From Planctomycetota bacterium (GTDB lineage Bacteria > Planctomycetota > UBA1135 > GCA-002686595): 64,000 nucleotides of DNA. How positions within the stretch are numbered: the stretch's first letter is position 1; every line of letters starts with the position of its first letter. A model generated the notes under the pieces. The model had not been told where the DNA came from, ran no database searches, and was given only the letters and a program-made list of their open reading frames with translations. Location of the stretch: contig JAPKBR010000001.1 in the NCBI GenBank assembly GCA_028823345.1, positions 1 to 64,000 on the forward strand. The letters run 5' to 3'. A program made the translations under genes and the position numbers. Positions 8,252 through 17,181 of the stretch are shown here, in pieces.

Positions 8252-9199
8252 ATGACTCCCACCCTTTCGATCCTGATGGTCAACTACAAGACCAGGGATC
8301 TGACCCTCGCTAGTTTGCGCACGGTGTTTGCCGAAACATCGGCGACGGACTTTGAGTTGATCCTAGTGGACAACGATTCAGGGGATGGTTCCTTCGAGGC
8401 CTTCGAGGCTTTTCAGCGTGAAGAGGCGGCATTGCTTGCGGGTCGCTTGCGGCTGATTTGTTCGGATGAGAACCTGGGCTTTGCCAAGGCCAACAACATG
8501 GCGGCCGAGGGGGCGCTAGGGAAGTTCCTCCTGCTGCTCAACCCGGACACAGAAGTCCTCGACGGGGCCATTGATCACTTGATGGAGTTTGCTCGGCAGC
8601 GTCCAGCGGCGCGCATTTGGGGCGGGCGTACGGTGTTTAGGGATCGGTCCTTGAACGCAGCGTCCTGTTGGAATCGGATCACCCCCTGGAGCGCCTTTTG
8701 TATGGCACTCGGATTGCGGGCGATGTTTCCAAACTCAAGCATTTTCAATCCCGAGTCCATGCCTGGGTTTCAGCGGGATTCCGTGCGCGATGTGGACATC
8801 GTGGTTGGTTGTTTCTTGATGATCTCGCTGGAGGACTGGAATGCCCTGGGGGGCTTCGACCTCAAGTACTTCATGTACGGCGAGGAAGCGGATCTTTGCC
8901 TGCGTGCGCGTGCTCTTGGAGTCCAGCCGGCGATCACGCCTAACGCCACGATCATGCACCTGGTGGGCGCCAGCGCCCCGAATGATGTGCGCAAGGAGAC
9001 CCTTCTGACCAAGGCAAGAGTGTCCTTGGTGCGCGACCACTGGTCGTCCCTGACCCGGCCCTTCGGGATCTTGATGTTCCTGGTCTACGCCGCAGGCAAG
9101 GGGCTGCGCGCGACGCTCAAGGGTGATCCTGAGCCGAGCCTCTGGAGCACTCGGGGTGAGTGGCTCGGCGGCTATGGGGAATCGCCCAATCGGGCTTGA
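8252..9199 (+). CDS. Family 2 glycosyltransferase (WbbL/rhamnosyltransferase-like)
   Basis: 315 residues from ATG 8252. An in-frame ATG at 8216 adds 12 residues, and neither start has a clear ribosome-binding site. The start at 8252 puts the first beta-strand (LSILMVNYKT) at the N-terminus as in relatives. Typical GT-A features are VDNDSGDGS, NLGFAKANN and LLLNPDTEV (the DxD-type region), then GGFDLKYFMYGEEADLCLRA, typical of the GT2 rhamnosyltransferase subgroup. It probably adds a sugar to a cell-surface glycan from a nucleotide-sugar donor. The acceptor is unknown. Confidence 0.85.
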   Translation: MTPTLSILMVNYKTRDLTLASLRTVFAETSATDFELILVDNDSGDGSFEAFEAFQREEAALLAGRLRLICSDENLGFAKANNMAAEGALGKFLLLLNPDTEVLDGAIDHLMEFARQRPAARIWGGRTVFRDRSLNAASCWNRITPWSAFCMALGLRAMFPNSSIFNPESMPGFQRDSVRDVDIVVGCFLMISLEDWNALGGFDLKYFMYGEEADLCLRARALGVQPAITPNATIMHLVGASAPNDVRKETLLTKARVSLVRDHWSSLTRPFGILMFLVYAAGKGLRATLKGDPEPSLWSTRGEWLGGYGESPNRA

Positions 9200-9216
9200 G
9201 CCCCGGAGTTCCGGCG

Positions 9217-10389
9217 CTAGATGCGCGCGACCTTGGCCAGGGCCAGGTCCACATCACTTAGCAAATCGGCCTCGTGCTCGATGCCCACGGAAAGGCGCAC
9301 AAGTCCGTCCATCAAGCCAGCTGCGTGACGAACATCGGCGGGGATCGAGGCGTGGGTCATGGACGGGGGAGTCTCCACCAGGGATTCGACCCCACCCAAT
9401 GATTCCGCCAGGGTGAAGATGTCGGTACCCGTGGCAAAGGCAACGCCTGCGGCCACGCCGCCCTTGAGTTCGAAACTGACCATGCCTCCGGGGGCGCGCA
9501 TCTGTTGCTTGCAGAGCTCAAAGCTCGGATGGCTTTCGAGTCCCGGGTAGTGCACCTTGTCCACTAAGTCCGACGCTTCAAGGTGTTTCGCCACGGCCAT
9601 GGCGTTGGTGCAATGTCGGTCCATGCGGACGGCGAGGGTTTTGATTCCGCGTAGAACCAAGAAGCTGTCCATCGGGCCCAGGATCCCTCCCGATGCATTT
9701 TGGTGGAATGCCAACTCGTCCGCTACCTTGTCTGTGCTTGTGACCAATGCCCCGGCCACAAGGTCCGAGTGTCCACCGAGGTACTTGGTCAAGGAGTGCA
9801 GAACGATGTCCGCACCCAGTTCGATGGGCCGCTGCAAATAAGGAGTAGCAAAGGTGTTGTCCACCGCCAACAGTGCTCCGTGATCGTGGGCGATCTTGGA
9901 GCAAGCGGCGATGTCGGTCAAACGCAGCAGTGGGTTCGACGGGGTTTCCACGTACACATAGCGCGTGCGGTCGGTCATGGCCGCGGCGACCTCTTCGGGG
10001 TTGCCGCTGTTGACAAAGGTAAACTTGATGCCGTAGCGCTCAAAAACCTTGGTGAAGATGCGATAGGTTCCCCCGTAGAGGTCGTCCCCGGCCACCACAT
10101 GGTCTCCCGGTTCCAGGCGTGCCATCAAGGTGTGGCTGGCGGCCAATCCAGAGGCAAAGGCCAGCCCCCGAGCACCGCTTTCGATGGCGGCGAGGTTTGC
10201 CTCTAGCGCTGTGCGCGTGGGGTTCCCCGAGCGACTGTATTCGTAGTCACCCACTGGCACCCCGGGAGCTTTTTGAGCATAGGTGCTGGTCATGAAGATC
10301 GGCGGCATGACTGCGCCGGTGACGGGTTCGTGGGGCTGGCCCGCATGGATCGCGCGGGTTTCGAATCGGCCTGATTGGGGGTTACTCAT
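9217..10389 (-). CDS. Cystathionine gamma-synthase/gamma-lyase family PLP enzyme
   Basis: 390 residues from ATG 10389. The frame continues upstream to 10548, but only the chosen start matches the family N-terminus (GRFETRAIHAGQ). Key residues are YSRSGNPT (Tyr51/Arg53), the PLP-ring Asp177 in AVDNTF, and the Schiff-base Lys202 in SLTKYLGGHSD. The family catalyses gamma- or beta-replacement or elimination in Met/Cys trans-sulfuration. Synthase (MetB) and lyase cannot be separated by eye. It is convergent with the glycosyltransferase gene and divergent from mutS2. Confidence 0.9.
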   Translation of the reverse strand: MSNPQSGRFETRAIHAGQPHEPVTGAVMPPIFMTSTYAQKAPGVPVGDYEYSRSGNPTRTALEANLAAIESGARGLAFASGLAASHTLMARLEPGDHVVAGDDLYGGTYRIFTKVFERYGIKFTFVNSGNPEEVAAAMTDRTRYVYVETPSNPLLRLTDIAACSKIAHDHGALLAVDNTFATPYLQRPIELGADIVLHSLTKYLGGHSDLVAGALVTSTDKVADELAFHQNASGGILGPMDSFLVLRGIKTLAVRMDRHCTNAMAVAKHLEASDLVDKVHYPGLESHPSFELCKQQMRAPGGMVSFELKGGVAAGVAFATGTDIFTLAESLGGVESLVETPPSMTHASIPADVRHAAGLMDGLVRLSVGIEHEADLLSDVDLALAKVARI

Positions 10390-10583
10390 GGGGGGGTGCG
10401 GAGCCGGTGAGGGAACGAACCGGCGGTTTCGCGCTGAGGATTCTAGCAGTAGGTGGCTCAATGGAACCAGAGGGAGGTGATGCATCGGGCCAAGAGTTTT
10501 TGGATCCCGAATGAACCAACTCCTAAGCCCATGGTTCCCAGCGCCCAAAACCCTGTATCGTGGGCTTGTTGACGCCCAGTTCT

Positions 10584-10634
10584 ATGAGCATCCCCATTTC
10601 ATGAGCACTCCAGTCCCATGAGCACCTCCGTTCC
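10584..10634 (+). repeat. Three 17-bp tandem repeats that create two mini-ORFs before mutS2
   Basis: ATGAGCAnnCC-type units begin at 10584, 10601 and 10618, exactly 17 bp apart, so each lies in a different frame. The first two encode six-residue peptides, MSIPIS and MSTPVP. Each of their TGA stops overlaps the next ATG as ATGA (stops at 10602-10604 and 10619-10621). The third ATG is the mutS2 start (MSTSVP). The frame shift of the period forces each copy to terminate on the next start. No Shine-Dalgarno sequence is visible before the first copy. Confidence 0.85.
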
Positions 10635-12738
10635 CAGTCCCAGCCCCGCCCTTGGTCGCGAGGACTTTGCCGCCGAGGTGCTTGAACTCGACGAGGTCTT
10701 GGAAATGTACGCCCGGGAAGCCGCTTCGAGTCTGGGCCGACGCATGTTGCGGAATCTCGCCCCACGCTCCACCGCCGACGCCCGCGAAGCCCTGGGCCGG
10801 GTGCGCGAAGCCTTGGCCTTGGCGGAATTCAATCTGGAACCGCCCATGGCGGGACTGACCGATCTGGTGCCCGCTTTTGATCTGGGGCTGCGAGGGTTCG
10901 ACGAAAAGACACTCGCACGCTTGCGCGACTTGATCGAGGCACGTGGTCGGATCGAATCCTGGCTGGGAGAGCGCTCGGGGCCTGGGGCACAAAACCCTAT
11001 CGAGTTGCCACTGTGGCTCGACTTGCTGGAGAAAACTCCGACCCTCACCAGTCTGCACCTGCGACTCGATGAAGCCCTCGATGACCGGGGTCTACTGCGC
11101 TCGGACGCATCGCCCCTGTTGGCCAGGCTGCGCCGCGAAGGGGCCAGTCAAGAGAAGCTCATCAGTGCGCGCCTGCGCGAGGTCATGGGACGCACCAACG
11201 TGCGCGCGGTGCTCAGCGATAGTTCCGTCCACCGCCGTGGTGGCCGTTCCGTGTTAGCGGTGCGCGCTCGATCCTCGGGGCGCGTGCGTGGCATCCTGCA
11301 CGATCGCTCTGCCAGTGGCGAGAGCGCCTTCATCGAACCGCGCGAGATCATTGAAGCGGGCAATCGCTTAGCGGAAGTGCGCGGGGACGCGCGCCGAGAG
11401 GTAGAGCGCATTCTGCTGGAACTCGCCCAAGGCGTGCTGGACCACAAGCCCGCCATCGCCCGCCTATCCCGAGGTTTGGGGGAGTTAGAGCTGGCGGTGA
11501 TCGGCGCACGTTTCGCCCGGCGTCACGATGCCCATGTGCCCTCGCTCCCCGGAGACCTGGCTGCCTCCTCAGCCTTGTCCCTGCGCAATGCCCGGCACCC
11601 CCTGTTGATCGAGCAAGTGGCCCGGGGCGAGATCGACGAGGTCCAAGGCATCGACATACGCCTGGGTGCGGACTTTGACATGTTGATCATCACCGGGCCG
11701 AACACCGGCGGTAAAACCCTGGCTCTGAAGACCGCTGGCTTGTTTGCGCTTTTGACCCGTTTGGGTCTGCCCCTAACCGCAGACGAGGGCAGCACCGTGC
11801 CGCTCTACAATCGAGTCTTGGCGGACATCGGCGACGAACAAGAAATCCGCCAAAACCTGTCGACCTTTGCCAGCCACCTTGCGCGCATCGGCCGCGCCCT
11901 CGCCCTGGCGGATGAACACAGTTTGGTCTTATTGGATGAACTCGGCGGAGGCACGGATCCCGAAGAGGGCGCGGCCTTGGGCACAGCCGTGTTAGAGAAC
12001 CTGTTGAACCGGCGAACTCCCACTCTTTGCTCGACCCACATCGGCCGCCTCAAAGAATTTGCCTACCGCCACGGTCGCGCGGAAAATGCCTGCACCGAAT
12101 TCGACCTGGAGACTCTGGCGCCGCGTTATCGGATTCAGTTGGGAACACCCGGGGAATCCAATGCCCTGGTGATTGCTCGCCGGTTGAATCTGCCCGAAGA
12201 CGTGTTGCAACGCGCGGAGGCCTTGACCATCCGCAAGGACGGGGAATTGGACGAATTGTTTCGGGATGTGCGCGAGGCGCGGGTCGAGGCAGAGCGCGTG
12301 CGCAAAGGTGCCGAGCAGCAGCACGATGAGGTGCGTGAGCAAGCCCGGGCCCTCAAGGAAGAAAAGGAGAAGGTCGAGCGGCGCAACGAGCAGCTGGAAT
12401 CCGAGGCCCAAAAGGGGTTGGAGGAGCGGGTGCGGGAGGCCCTCAGGGGGGTCCAGCGGGCCCGGACCCTCTTGCCCCAATTGGGACGCGATCAGGAAAA
12501 GGCCATGGGGGAGGTGCTCGACACCCTCAAGGCAGACCTCTCCGGGGCTTCCTTGACCCAGCGGCGGATGGAATTCATCGACAGCCTGCGGAAGGGGTCC
12601 CTGGTTTACTTGCCCAGGTACCGTAAGCGCGTGCAGGTCCACAAGATCAATCGAGAGCGGGGGCTGGTGGTTTGCAAAATGGGTGGCATGCAGGTTGAAG
12701 TGCCCTTCGACGAGGTGACGCCCTACGAGGCGCTCTAG
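10618..12738 (+). CDS. mutS2: MutS2 family ATPase lacking the Smr nuclease domain
   Basis: 706 residues. N-terminal helical core and lever, then the MutS ATPase: Walker A GPNTGGKT (about residues 360-367), Walker B LVLLDELGGGTDP (about 437-449) with EEGAAL after it, and the SSTHIGRLKEFA-type trans segment. A long coiled coil (about 540-620) follows. The protein ends in a KOW-like beta domain (GSLVYLPRYRKRV to VPFDEVTPYEAL). Typical MutS2 is about 780 residues and continues into an Smr endonuclease domain. Here the stop comes first and nothing Smr-like is seen in the following 118 bp in any frame. MutS2 acts on collided ribosomes and branched DNA; this form should keep ATPase but not nuclease activity. 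Confidence 0.9.
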   Translation: MSTSVPSPSPALGREDFAAEVLELDEVLEMYAREAASSLGRRMLRNLAPRSTADAREALGRVREALALAEFNLEPPMAGLTDLVPAFDLGLRGFDEKTLARLRDLIEARGRIESWLGERSGPGAQNPIELPLWLDLLEKTPTLTSLHLRLDEALDDRGLLRSDASPLLARLRREGASQEKLISARLREVMGRTNVRAVLSDSSVHRRGGRSVLAVRARSSGRVRGILHDRSASGESAFIEPREIIEAGNRLAEVRGDARREVERILLELAQGVLDHKPAIARLSRGLGELELAVIGARFARRHDAHVPSLPGDLAASSALSLRNARHPLLIEQVARGEIDEVQGIDIRLGADFDMLIITGPNTGGKTLALKTAGLFALLTRLGLPLTADEGSTVPLYNRVLADIGDEQEIRQNLSTFASHLARIGRALALADEHSLVLLDELGGGTDPEEGAALGTAVLENLLNRRTPTLCSTHIGRLKEFAYRHGRAENACTEFDLETLAPRYRIQLGTPGESNALVIARRLNLPEDVLQRAEALTIRKDGELDELFRDVREARVEAERVRKGAEQQHDEVREQARALKEEKEKVERRNEQLESEAQKGLEERVREALRGVQRARTLLPQLGRDQEKAMGEVLDTLKADLSGASLTQRRMEFIDSLRKGSLVYLPRYRKRVQVHKINRERGLVVCKMGGMQVEVPFDEVTPYEAL

Positions 12739-12750
12739 GGGCGGGTCTGG

Positions 12751-12765
12751 CCGGGCTTTGCCCGG
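12751..12765 (+). terminator. GC-rich hairpin after mutS2 (possible terminator)
   Basis: CCGGGC / GCCCGG stem with a TTT loop starting 13 bp after the mutS2 stop. No T-run follows, so termination is uncertain. Confidence 0.35.
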
Positions 12766-12856
12766 GCGCTGCTGACCTGTCTTGGGACGCTTGTCTAAGG
12801 TTTCTGGCGGCGATGATTGAACCGCGAGATTTCAGCCCTATTGTGGGGGAGTGCCT

Positions 12857-13552
12857 ATGAGTATCAGCGATCCAGAAGCCAACGACCCCGCCCGCGCCAA
12901 TCCCCTTCCGGAACCCAAGCCTTCCGAGAATGAACCTAGGGGATGTGCCGACATTCTGATCGTCGACAACGACGAGCGGATCGTCGAGCTCCTGGCCTGG
13001 TTCTTGAGCAAGCGTGGGTTCTCCGTGCAAGGTGTCCACTCCTTTTCGGAAGCCCGTGAAGTCTTGGCCCTGGGTCAGCCCGACCTAATGCTATCGGACC
13101 TGGATTTGGGCGCCGAATCCGCCCTGGTGGAACTGCCGCGTCTTGCCGAAGAGGGCATTCTGCCCCCGACTCTGGTGGTTTCCGGTTATCTCAACGCGGA
13201 AACAACAGAGCGTTTGACCTCGCTGCCCCAAGTTCTTGGCGTGCTTGCTAAGCCCTTTGACTTTGCTCGACTGGAGGAGCGTGTGGTGGGTTGCCTCAAG
13301 GAATTGAGCCAAGCACCAGCTGTCCGGTCAGCTCCCAGCTCCCCTGAGCCCGAAGCTTCTCCCGGCCCCACCAATGGGGATTGGGTCGAGATCAAACCCC
13401 ACCCCGGGCCCACGACGATTCCCTCTGAATCGGCCGGATCCGATCGGGCGAGTCAAGCCGGCGAGACTCCGGATGGCGGTACCCCGCCGAGCACGCCTCC
13501 ACCTCCCGCGGGCCACTACCGCCCCTCTTCCCTGCGTAGCGCTGTGCGCTAA
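12857..13552 (+). CDS. Response-regulator receiver-domain protein without output domain
   Basis: 231 residues from ATG 12857, preceded by a GGGGGA ribosome-binding site about 6 bp upstream. An in-frame GTG at 12851 lies within that site. A receiver domain spans about residues 31-150: acidic pair Asp37/Asp39 (IVDNDE), phospho-acceptor Asp81 (LMLSDLDLG), Ser109 and Lys132 (LAKPFD). The remaining 80 residues are a Pro/Ser/Gly-rich low-complexity tail with no DNA-binding domain. It therefore probably signals by protein contacts. No histidine kinase is nearby. Confidence 0.85.
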   Translation: MSISDPEANDPARANPLPEPKPSENEPRGCADILIVDNDERIVELLAWFLSKRGFSVQGVHSFSEAREVLALGQPDLMLSDLDLGAESALVELPRLAEEGILPPTLVVSGYLNAETTERLTSLPQVLGVLAKPFDFARLEERVVGCLKELSQAPAVRSAPSSPEPEASPGPTNGDWVEIKPHPGPTTIPSESAGSDRASQAGETPDGGTPPSTPPPPAGHYRPSSLRSAVR

Positions 13553-13588
13553 CCGGGAAACGCCTCCCCCCTTGGAGTCTCAACCGGT

Positions 13589-14746
13589 TTGACACACTTC
13601 ACCTTTCGAACCGCCGGCGAATCCCACGGACCCTCCCTGTGCACGATCCTGGAAGGCCTGCCCGCTGGCCTAACTCTCGACGTGGAGGCCATTGATGCAG
13701 AGCTCGCCCGCCGCCAAGAGGGCTATGGCCGCGGTGGTCGCATGAAGATCGAGCGCGACCGAGTGGAGGTCCTCAGCGGTCTCAAGGGTGGCGTGACCCT
13801 TGGCTCGCCTTTGACCCTCTTGGTGCGCAACAGGGATGCGGTGATCGAACAGCTGCCTCCGGTTGAAGCTCCACGCCCAGGTCATGCGGACCTCGCGGGC
13901 TGCATGAAGTACGGCCACCGGGATGGCCGCGCGGTGCTCGAGCGCGCCTCTGCACGGGAAACTGCGGCGCGGGTGGCGGCGGGAGCGGTGGCCCGGCAGG
14001 TGCTCAGTCAGTTCGGCATCGAAGTCTTTGCCCATGTGCTTGAGGTGGGGGGGATCCCCTCTCCCGCACCAGATCCGACTCGCCTCTGGGCCCAGAACTT
14101 CGAGCAGCGCCATCAGCTACGGGCGGCCTCAGCCTTTCACGGCCTCGACCCCGCCCTCGAAGGGGATTGGATTGCGCGCGTGGACCAAGCCAAGAAAGAC
14201 GGCGACAGCTTAGGTGGCATTTTTGAAGTGCGCGCCCTGGGCTTGCCCCCGGGCCTGGGCAGTTATCAATCGGGCCCCGGCCGCTTGACCTCGATTCTGG
14301 GTGCGGCGCTCTTTTCAATCCCCGCCATCAAGGGCGTGGAGTTCGGCCTGGGCTTTGAGGCCGGGCGCCTGCCCGGCTCCAAAGTCCACGACCCCATCGT
14401 GCCCGCGCCCGCCGGATCCCCCCGGCGTTTCGCCCGTCCGAGCAACGGCTGCGGCGGCTTGGAAGGTGGCTTGACCACTGGCGAGCCCCTGGTGCTGCGC
14501 GCCGCCATGAAACCCATTCCCTCCCTGCGCCAGGGAATGCCCAGCGTGGATCTGGAAACCGGCGAGGCCAAGCAAGCCACCTACCAGCGTTCCGACGTGA
14601 CCAGCGTCCCCGCCGCCTCGGTGGTGGGGGAGGCGGTGGTAGCCCTGGCTTTGGTGGAAGTGTTTTTGGAAAAGTACGGCGGGGATTCCCTCGAGCAAGT
14701 GCGTGCTGCTTTTGAGTTTCACGCGGAACAGCTGCGCGAGATCTGA
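13589..14746 (+). CDS. aroC: Chorismate synthase
   Basis: 385 residues, converting 5-enolpyruvylshikimate-3-phosphate to chorismate with reduced FMN. Family signatures are TAGESHG near the start, RRQEGYGRGGRMKIE, RASARETAARVAAGAVA, and RPSNGCGGLEGGLTTGEP near the C-terminus. It starts at TTG 13589; no upstream ATG keeps the family N-terminus. The TTG lies at the end of the palindrome AACCGGTT (13582-13589), which can also pair with AACCGG at 13551 and might affect start access. Confidence 0.95.
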   Translation: MTHFTFRTAGESHGPSLCTILEGLPAGLTLDVEAIDAELARRQEGYGRGGRMKIERDRVEVLSGLKGGVTLGSPLTLLVRNRDAVIEQLPPVEAPRPGHADLAGCMKYGHRDGRAVLERASARETAARVAAGAVARQVLSQFGIEVFAHVLEVGGIPSPAPDPTRLWAQNFEQRHQLRAASAFHGLDPALEGDWIARVDQAKKDGDSLGGIFEVRALGLPPGLGSYQSGPGRLTSILGAALFSIPAIKGVEFGLGFEAGRLPGSKVHDPIVPAPAGSPRRFARPSNGCGGLEGGLTTGEPLVLRAAMKPIPSLRQGMPSVDLETGEAKQATYQRSDVTSVPAASVVGEAVVALALVEVFLEKYGGDSLEQVRAAFEFHAEQLREI

Positions 14747-14872
14747 ACCCTGGAGGGTGGCTCCTCCGTCTTCAGAAGTCACGGCTCCTTCGGGCCGCCC
14801 AGGGAAGAAAGCGCGACTCTAGTGGGCAATGGAATCACCCCCGGAGTAATCGGGGCTTGCCTGGCGCCCTAT

Positions 14873-16798
14873 TCAGTCCAAAATATAGTGCGAAGCGCCC
14901 GACAGGTTCGCCGGGCGGGCCAGGGTATCCCAGTCAATCCAGAGGTCGGGCCCAACGATGTCCATCAGTCCGAAACGCGTGGGTCCAGCGGGACTGGTGG
15001 GGGTTAGGTCGAGTTCGGAGGTGGAGGATGCGGTGTGCAGGTGAGAAACGATGCCCGATTCAAAAACCGTTCCCGTTCCGTCAAGCAGGTTATAGGTCAT
15101 TGCATCGGTGCTGGCATCGAGTCGCGTGAACTCGATTTGTGCGGCGGAGAGCGAGCCTGTGATCCGTGAGCGCGAAGCTGTCAGGGGGAAACTCGACCCA
15201 AGAGAATTGCAGCGCAGGGGCTCCACTAGTTCTTCGCGGTAGGATGCGTTGGACCAGAGCGAGTTGAAGACTGCTTGGCCCGCGGGTGTGAAGTGCTCTG
15301 TGGGGCAGGTCGTTTCGCCAGCAGCCCTGACGGCTAGGTGCACATGGATTGGATTAGGGTCGGATCCCAAAACCTGGCCGCGGGTTACGGTGGCTCCCAA
15401 GAAGACTGCGGGATCCGGGGCGCCCATGTGGTCGTACTGCACAACCACTCCTGGGCGCGCTTCCAGCAAAATGTCGTAGCGCGCGGGGAAGTTGGAGTTG
15501 GGGCCGAGGAAGAGGATCACTCCGTCCGCCACGGCCAAGGTGTTGGCTCCCCCAGCGAATTCAATGTCGATTCCTCCGTGGCCTTCGGGGTGGTTACCGC
15601 CGTGGACTCCATAGGGCCAAATGCCGTAGTTGTTGAAAGCGCCATCACCGGCGGCGATGGGCATGTCAAGTGAGAAGGGGACAAGCTCATCGTTGCCCAC
15701 AAAAACTCGGCGGCTTCCTTCCATGCCGAGGTAATGGGCCCCGTCGTCGAAAGGGGCGGGAGCGTAATCGAGAAGAATCTCCCGGGTACTTCCAGCGTTG
15801 GGAATGCCCGTCAGGTTCAACTGCCAATCGAGCCGGTTGGGGCCGCTGAGGAAGGGCACGATTTCCCCGTCGTCGATGGTGATGATGCGCTCAAGGACTA
15901 CTGTGGCCTCAAGTGAGTGGTAGTCCGCAAACCAATTGGCAAACTCAGCGGCAAAGTCCGCCCGGGTACGGCCGTCGTGCAGATAGCTCGTGTGAAACGC
16001 ATCGATGGCGGTGGGGGACTCGGTTTCGAGGGCAGTGCATAAATCGGTGATGAGCTCCAAGACCTCTTGAATGTGTGTCCCCTGGGTCAGGCCACCCTTG
16101 CCTCCCAGGAATGTGCCTAGAGTGGTTCCTGCGCAATCGCTTGTGCTGAGGGCGCCGCTCAGCATTTTGGTCGCCCCATCCAATGTGCCGGTCAGGGTGG
16201 AGGAGGTGGGGCAGGGTCCGCTTGAGGAGGTTTCGATCAGGTGCGAGATCCCCGTCACGGTCCAAGCGTCGATGATTCCTCCGCAGGCCAGAAAATCGCA
16301 ATTTTCCAGGCCCCGGAAGCCGCCCCCGAAAAAGTGCCCAGCGCGGGACAGGCGGGCTGCTTCTACCTGGGCCCCGCTGCCCCCGGCATCCACGAGGAGC
16401 CAGTGTTCCTCCAGGAGGGACCCACTGAAGCGGGAGAGGGTCATGGGCACCGGTCCCGAACCATCATCGAAGGTCCCGCGTAGGCTGGCCCCTGAAAAGG
16501 TGCCGCTGAAGAGCCCCGGGCGCAGGGGGCCACCCCCGTCCGCGCTCTGGAAGGCAAGGTCGACGGCGCTTCCCGCCCGGGTGCCCGAAATCAGCTGCGT
16601 TCCTGGATCTCCGCCCAAGTACCCAAAAAGTCGGCCCCCAGCCCCCTCGCTGAGGAAAAGCACCCCTCCAGAAGCCGCCCAGGCCCCATCGATCGAGACG
16701 ATTGCCGGGCTGCGGGCCCCCGCAGGGGGGCCTGAGGGGGTTCCCTGGGAGAAAAGGAGAGGGGCTAGGATGAGGAGGAGGGAGGGGGCCATACCCAT
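14873..16798 (-). CDS. Secreted protein with M23 (LytM)-like metallopeptidase domain
   Basis: 641 residues. N-terminal signal peptide (SLLLILAPLLF), then a Gly/Ser-rich beta-region with paired Cys (about residues 165-230). The mid-to-C-terminal part carries M23-type zinc ligands: GHGGID (His about 408, Asp about 412) and HVHLAV (about 484-486), with a GVILFLGPN beta-hairpin and VQYDHMG between them as in LytM peptidases. M23 enzymes cleave peptidoglycan cross-bridges or other Gly-rich peptides. A further beta-rich C-terminal domain of about 130 residues is unassigned. It is convergent with aroC and has a long intergenic region upstream. Confidence 0.7.
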   Translation of the reverse strand: MGMAPSLLLILAPLLFSQGTPSGPPAGARSPAIVSIDGAWAASGGVLFLSEGAGGRLFGYLGGDPGTQLISGTRAGSAVDLAFQSADGGGPLRPGLFSGTFSGASLRGTFDDGSGPVPMTLSRFSGSLLEEHWLLVDAGGSGAQVEAARLSRAGHFFGGGFRGLENCDFLACGGIIDAWTVTGISHLIETSSSGPCPTSSTLTGTLDGATKMLSGALSTSDCAGTTLGTFLGGKGGLTQGTHIQEVLELITDLCTALETESPTAIDAFHTSYLHDGRTRADFAAEFANWFADYHSLEATVVLERIITIDDGEIVPFLSGPNRLDWQLNLTGIPNAGSTREILLDYAPAPFDDGAHYLGMEGSRRVFVGNDELVPFSLDMPIAAGDGAFNNYGIWPYGVHGGNHPEGHGGIDIEFAGGANTLAVADGVILFLGPNSNFPARYDILLEARPGVVVQYDHMGAPDPAVFLGATVTRGQVLGSDPNPIHVHLAVRAAGETTCPTEHFTPAGQAVFNSLWSNASYREELVEPLRCNSLGSSFPLTASRSRITGSLSAAQIEFTRLDASTDAMTYNLLDGTGTVFESGIVSHLHTASSTSELDLTPTSPAGPTRFGLMDIVGPDLWIDWDTLARPANLSGASHYILD

Positions 16799-17105
16799 CG
16801 ACTGTACTCTCTTCAGGGAATGCTGGGGCTAGAACTCCTCTGGTGGCCGCGGGGCGCTTGCCTGCCGGAGCCGGCGCGGGTTTCCTAGATGGAGACGACT
16901 GCTTCCCTCCTTCCCCGGCCATCCGGTAGCCAGGCCCGGGCAGTCAACCGCCCCGCCATTCGGCCTGGGGGTGAAAAAAAAAGCCCTAAACCCTTGACGG
17001 GGCAAGGTCCTTCCCTATTCTACTCGCTCCCCAAAAGGCGATATGCGTCGTGGCGGCCTCTGTGAGGCATCTTCGGCGTGTCTGGAGGGGAAGCCGAGCT
17101 GCATT
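16799..17105. other. Intergenic region between the M23-like gene and the tRNA-tuf operon
   Basis: 307 bp without a convincing ORF. It holds a run of nine A at about 16976 and the tRNA operon promoter at 16994-17021, and must also contain the promoter of the minus-strand M23-like gene. No RNA family was recognised in it. Confidence 0.7.
16994..17021 (+). promoter_or_regulatory. Sigma70-type promoter of the tRNA-tuf operon
   Basis: TTGACG (16994-16999), 16-bp spacer, TATTCT (17016-17021). It lies 85 bp before tRNA-Thr(UGU), just after an A-run that could act as an UP-like element. The same TATTCT hexamer occurs in the S10 promoter at 36295. Confidence 0.65.
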
Positions 17106-17181
17106 GCCAGCGTGGCTCAATTGGCAGAGCAGCTGATTTGTAATCAGCAGGTTGCGGGTTCGAGTCCCGCCGCTGGCTCCA
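17106..17181 (+). tRNA. thrU: tRNA-Thr (UGU)
   Basis: Full cloverleaf: acceptor GCCAGCG/CGCTGGC, anticodon stem GCTGA/TCAGC, loop TTTGTAA giving anticodon TGT, and a GGTTCGAGTC T-loop. CCA is encoded. First gene of the Thr-Tyr-Gly-Thr-tuf unit. Confidence 0.97.

Noticed and set aside
10390-10583. Riboswitch (for example SAM type) before the PLP enzyme or mutS2
   Set aside because: No conserved riboswitch core could be recognised on either strand of this divergent gap.
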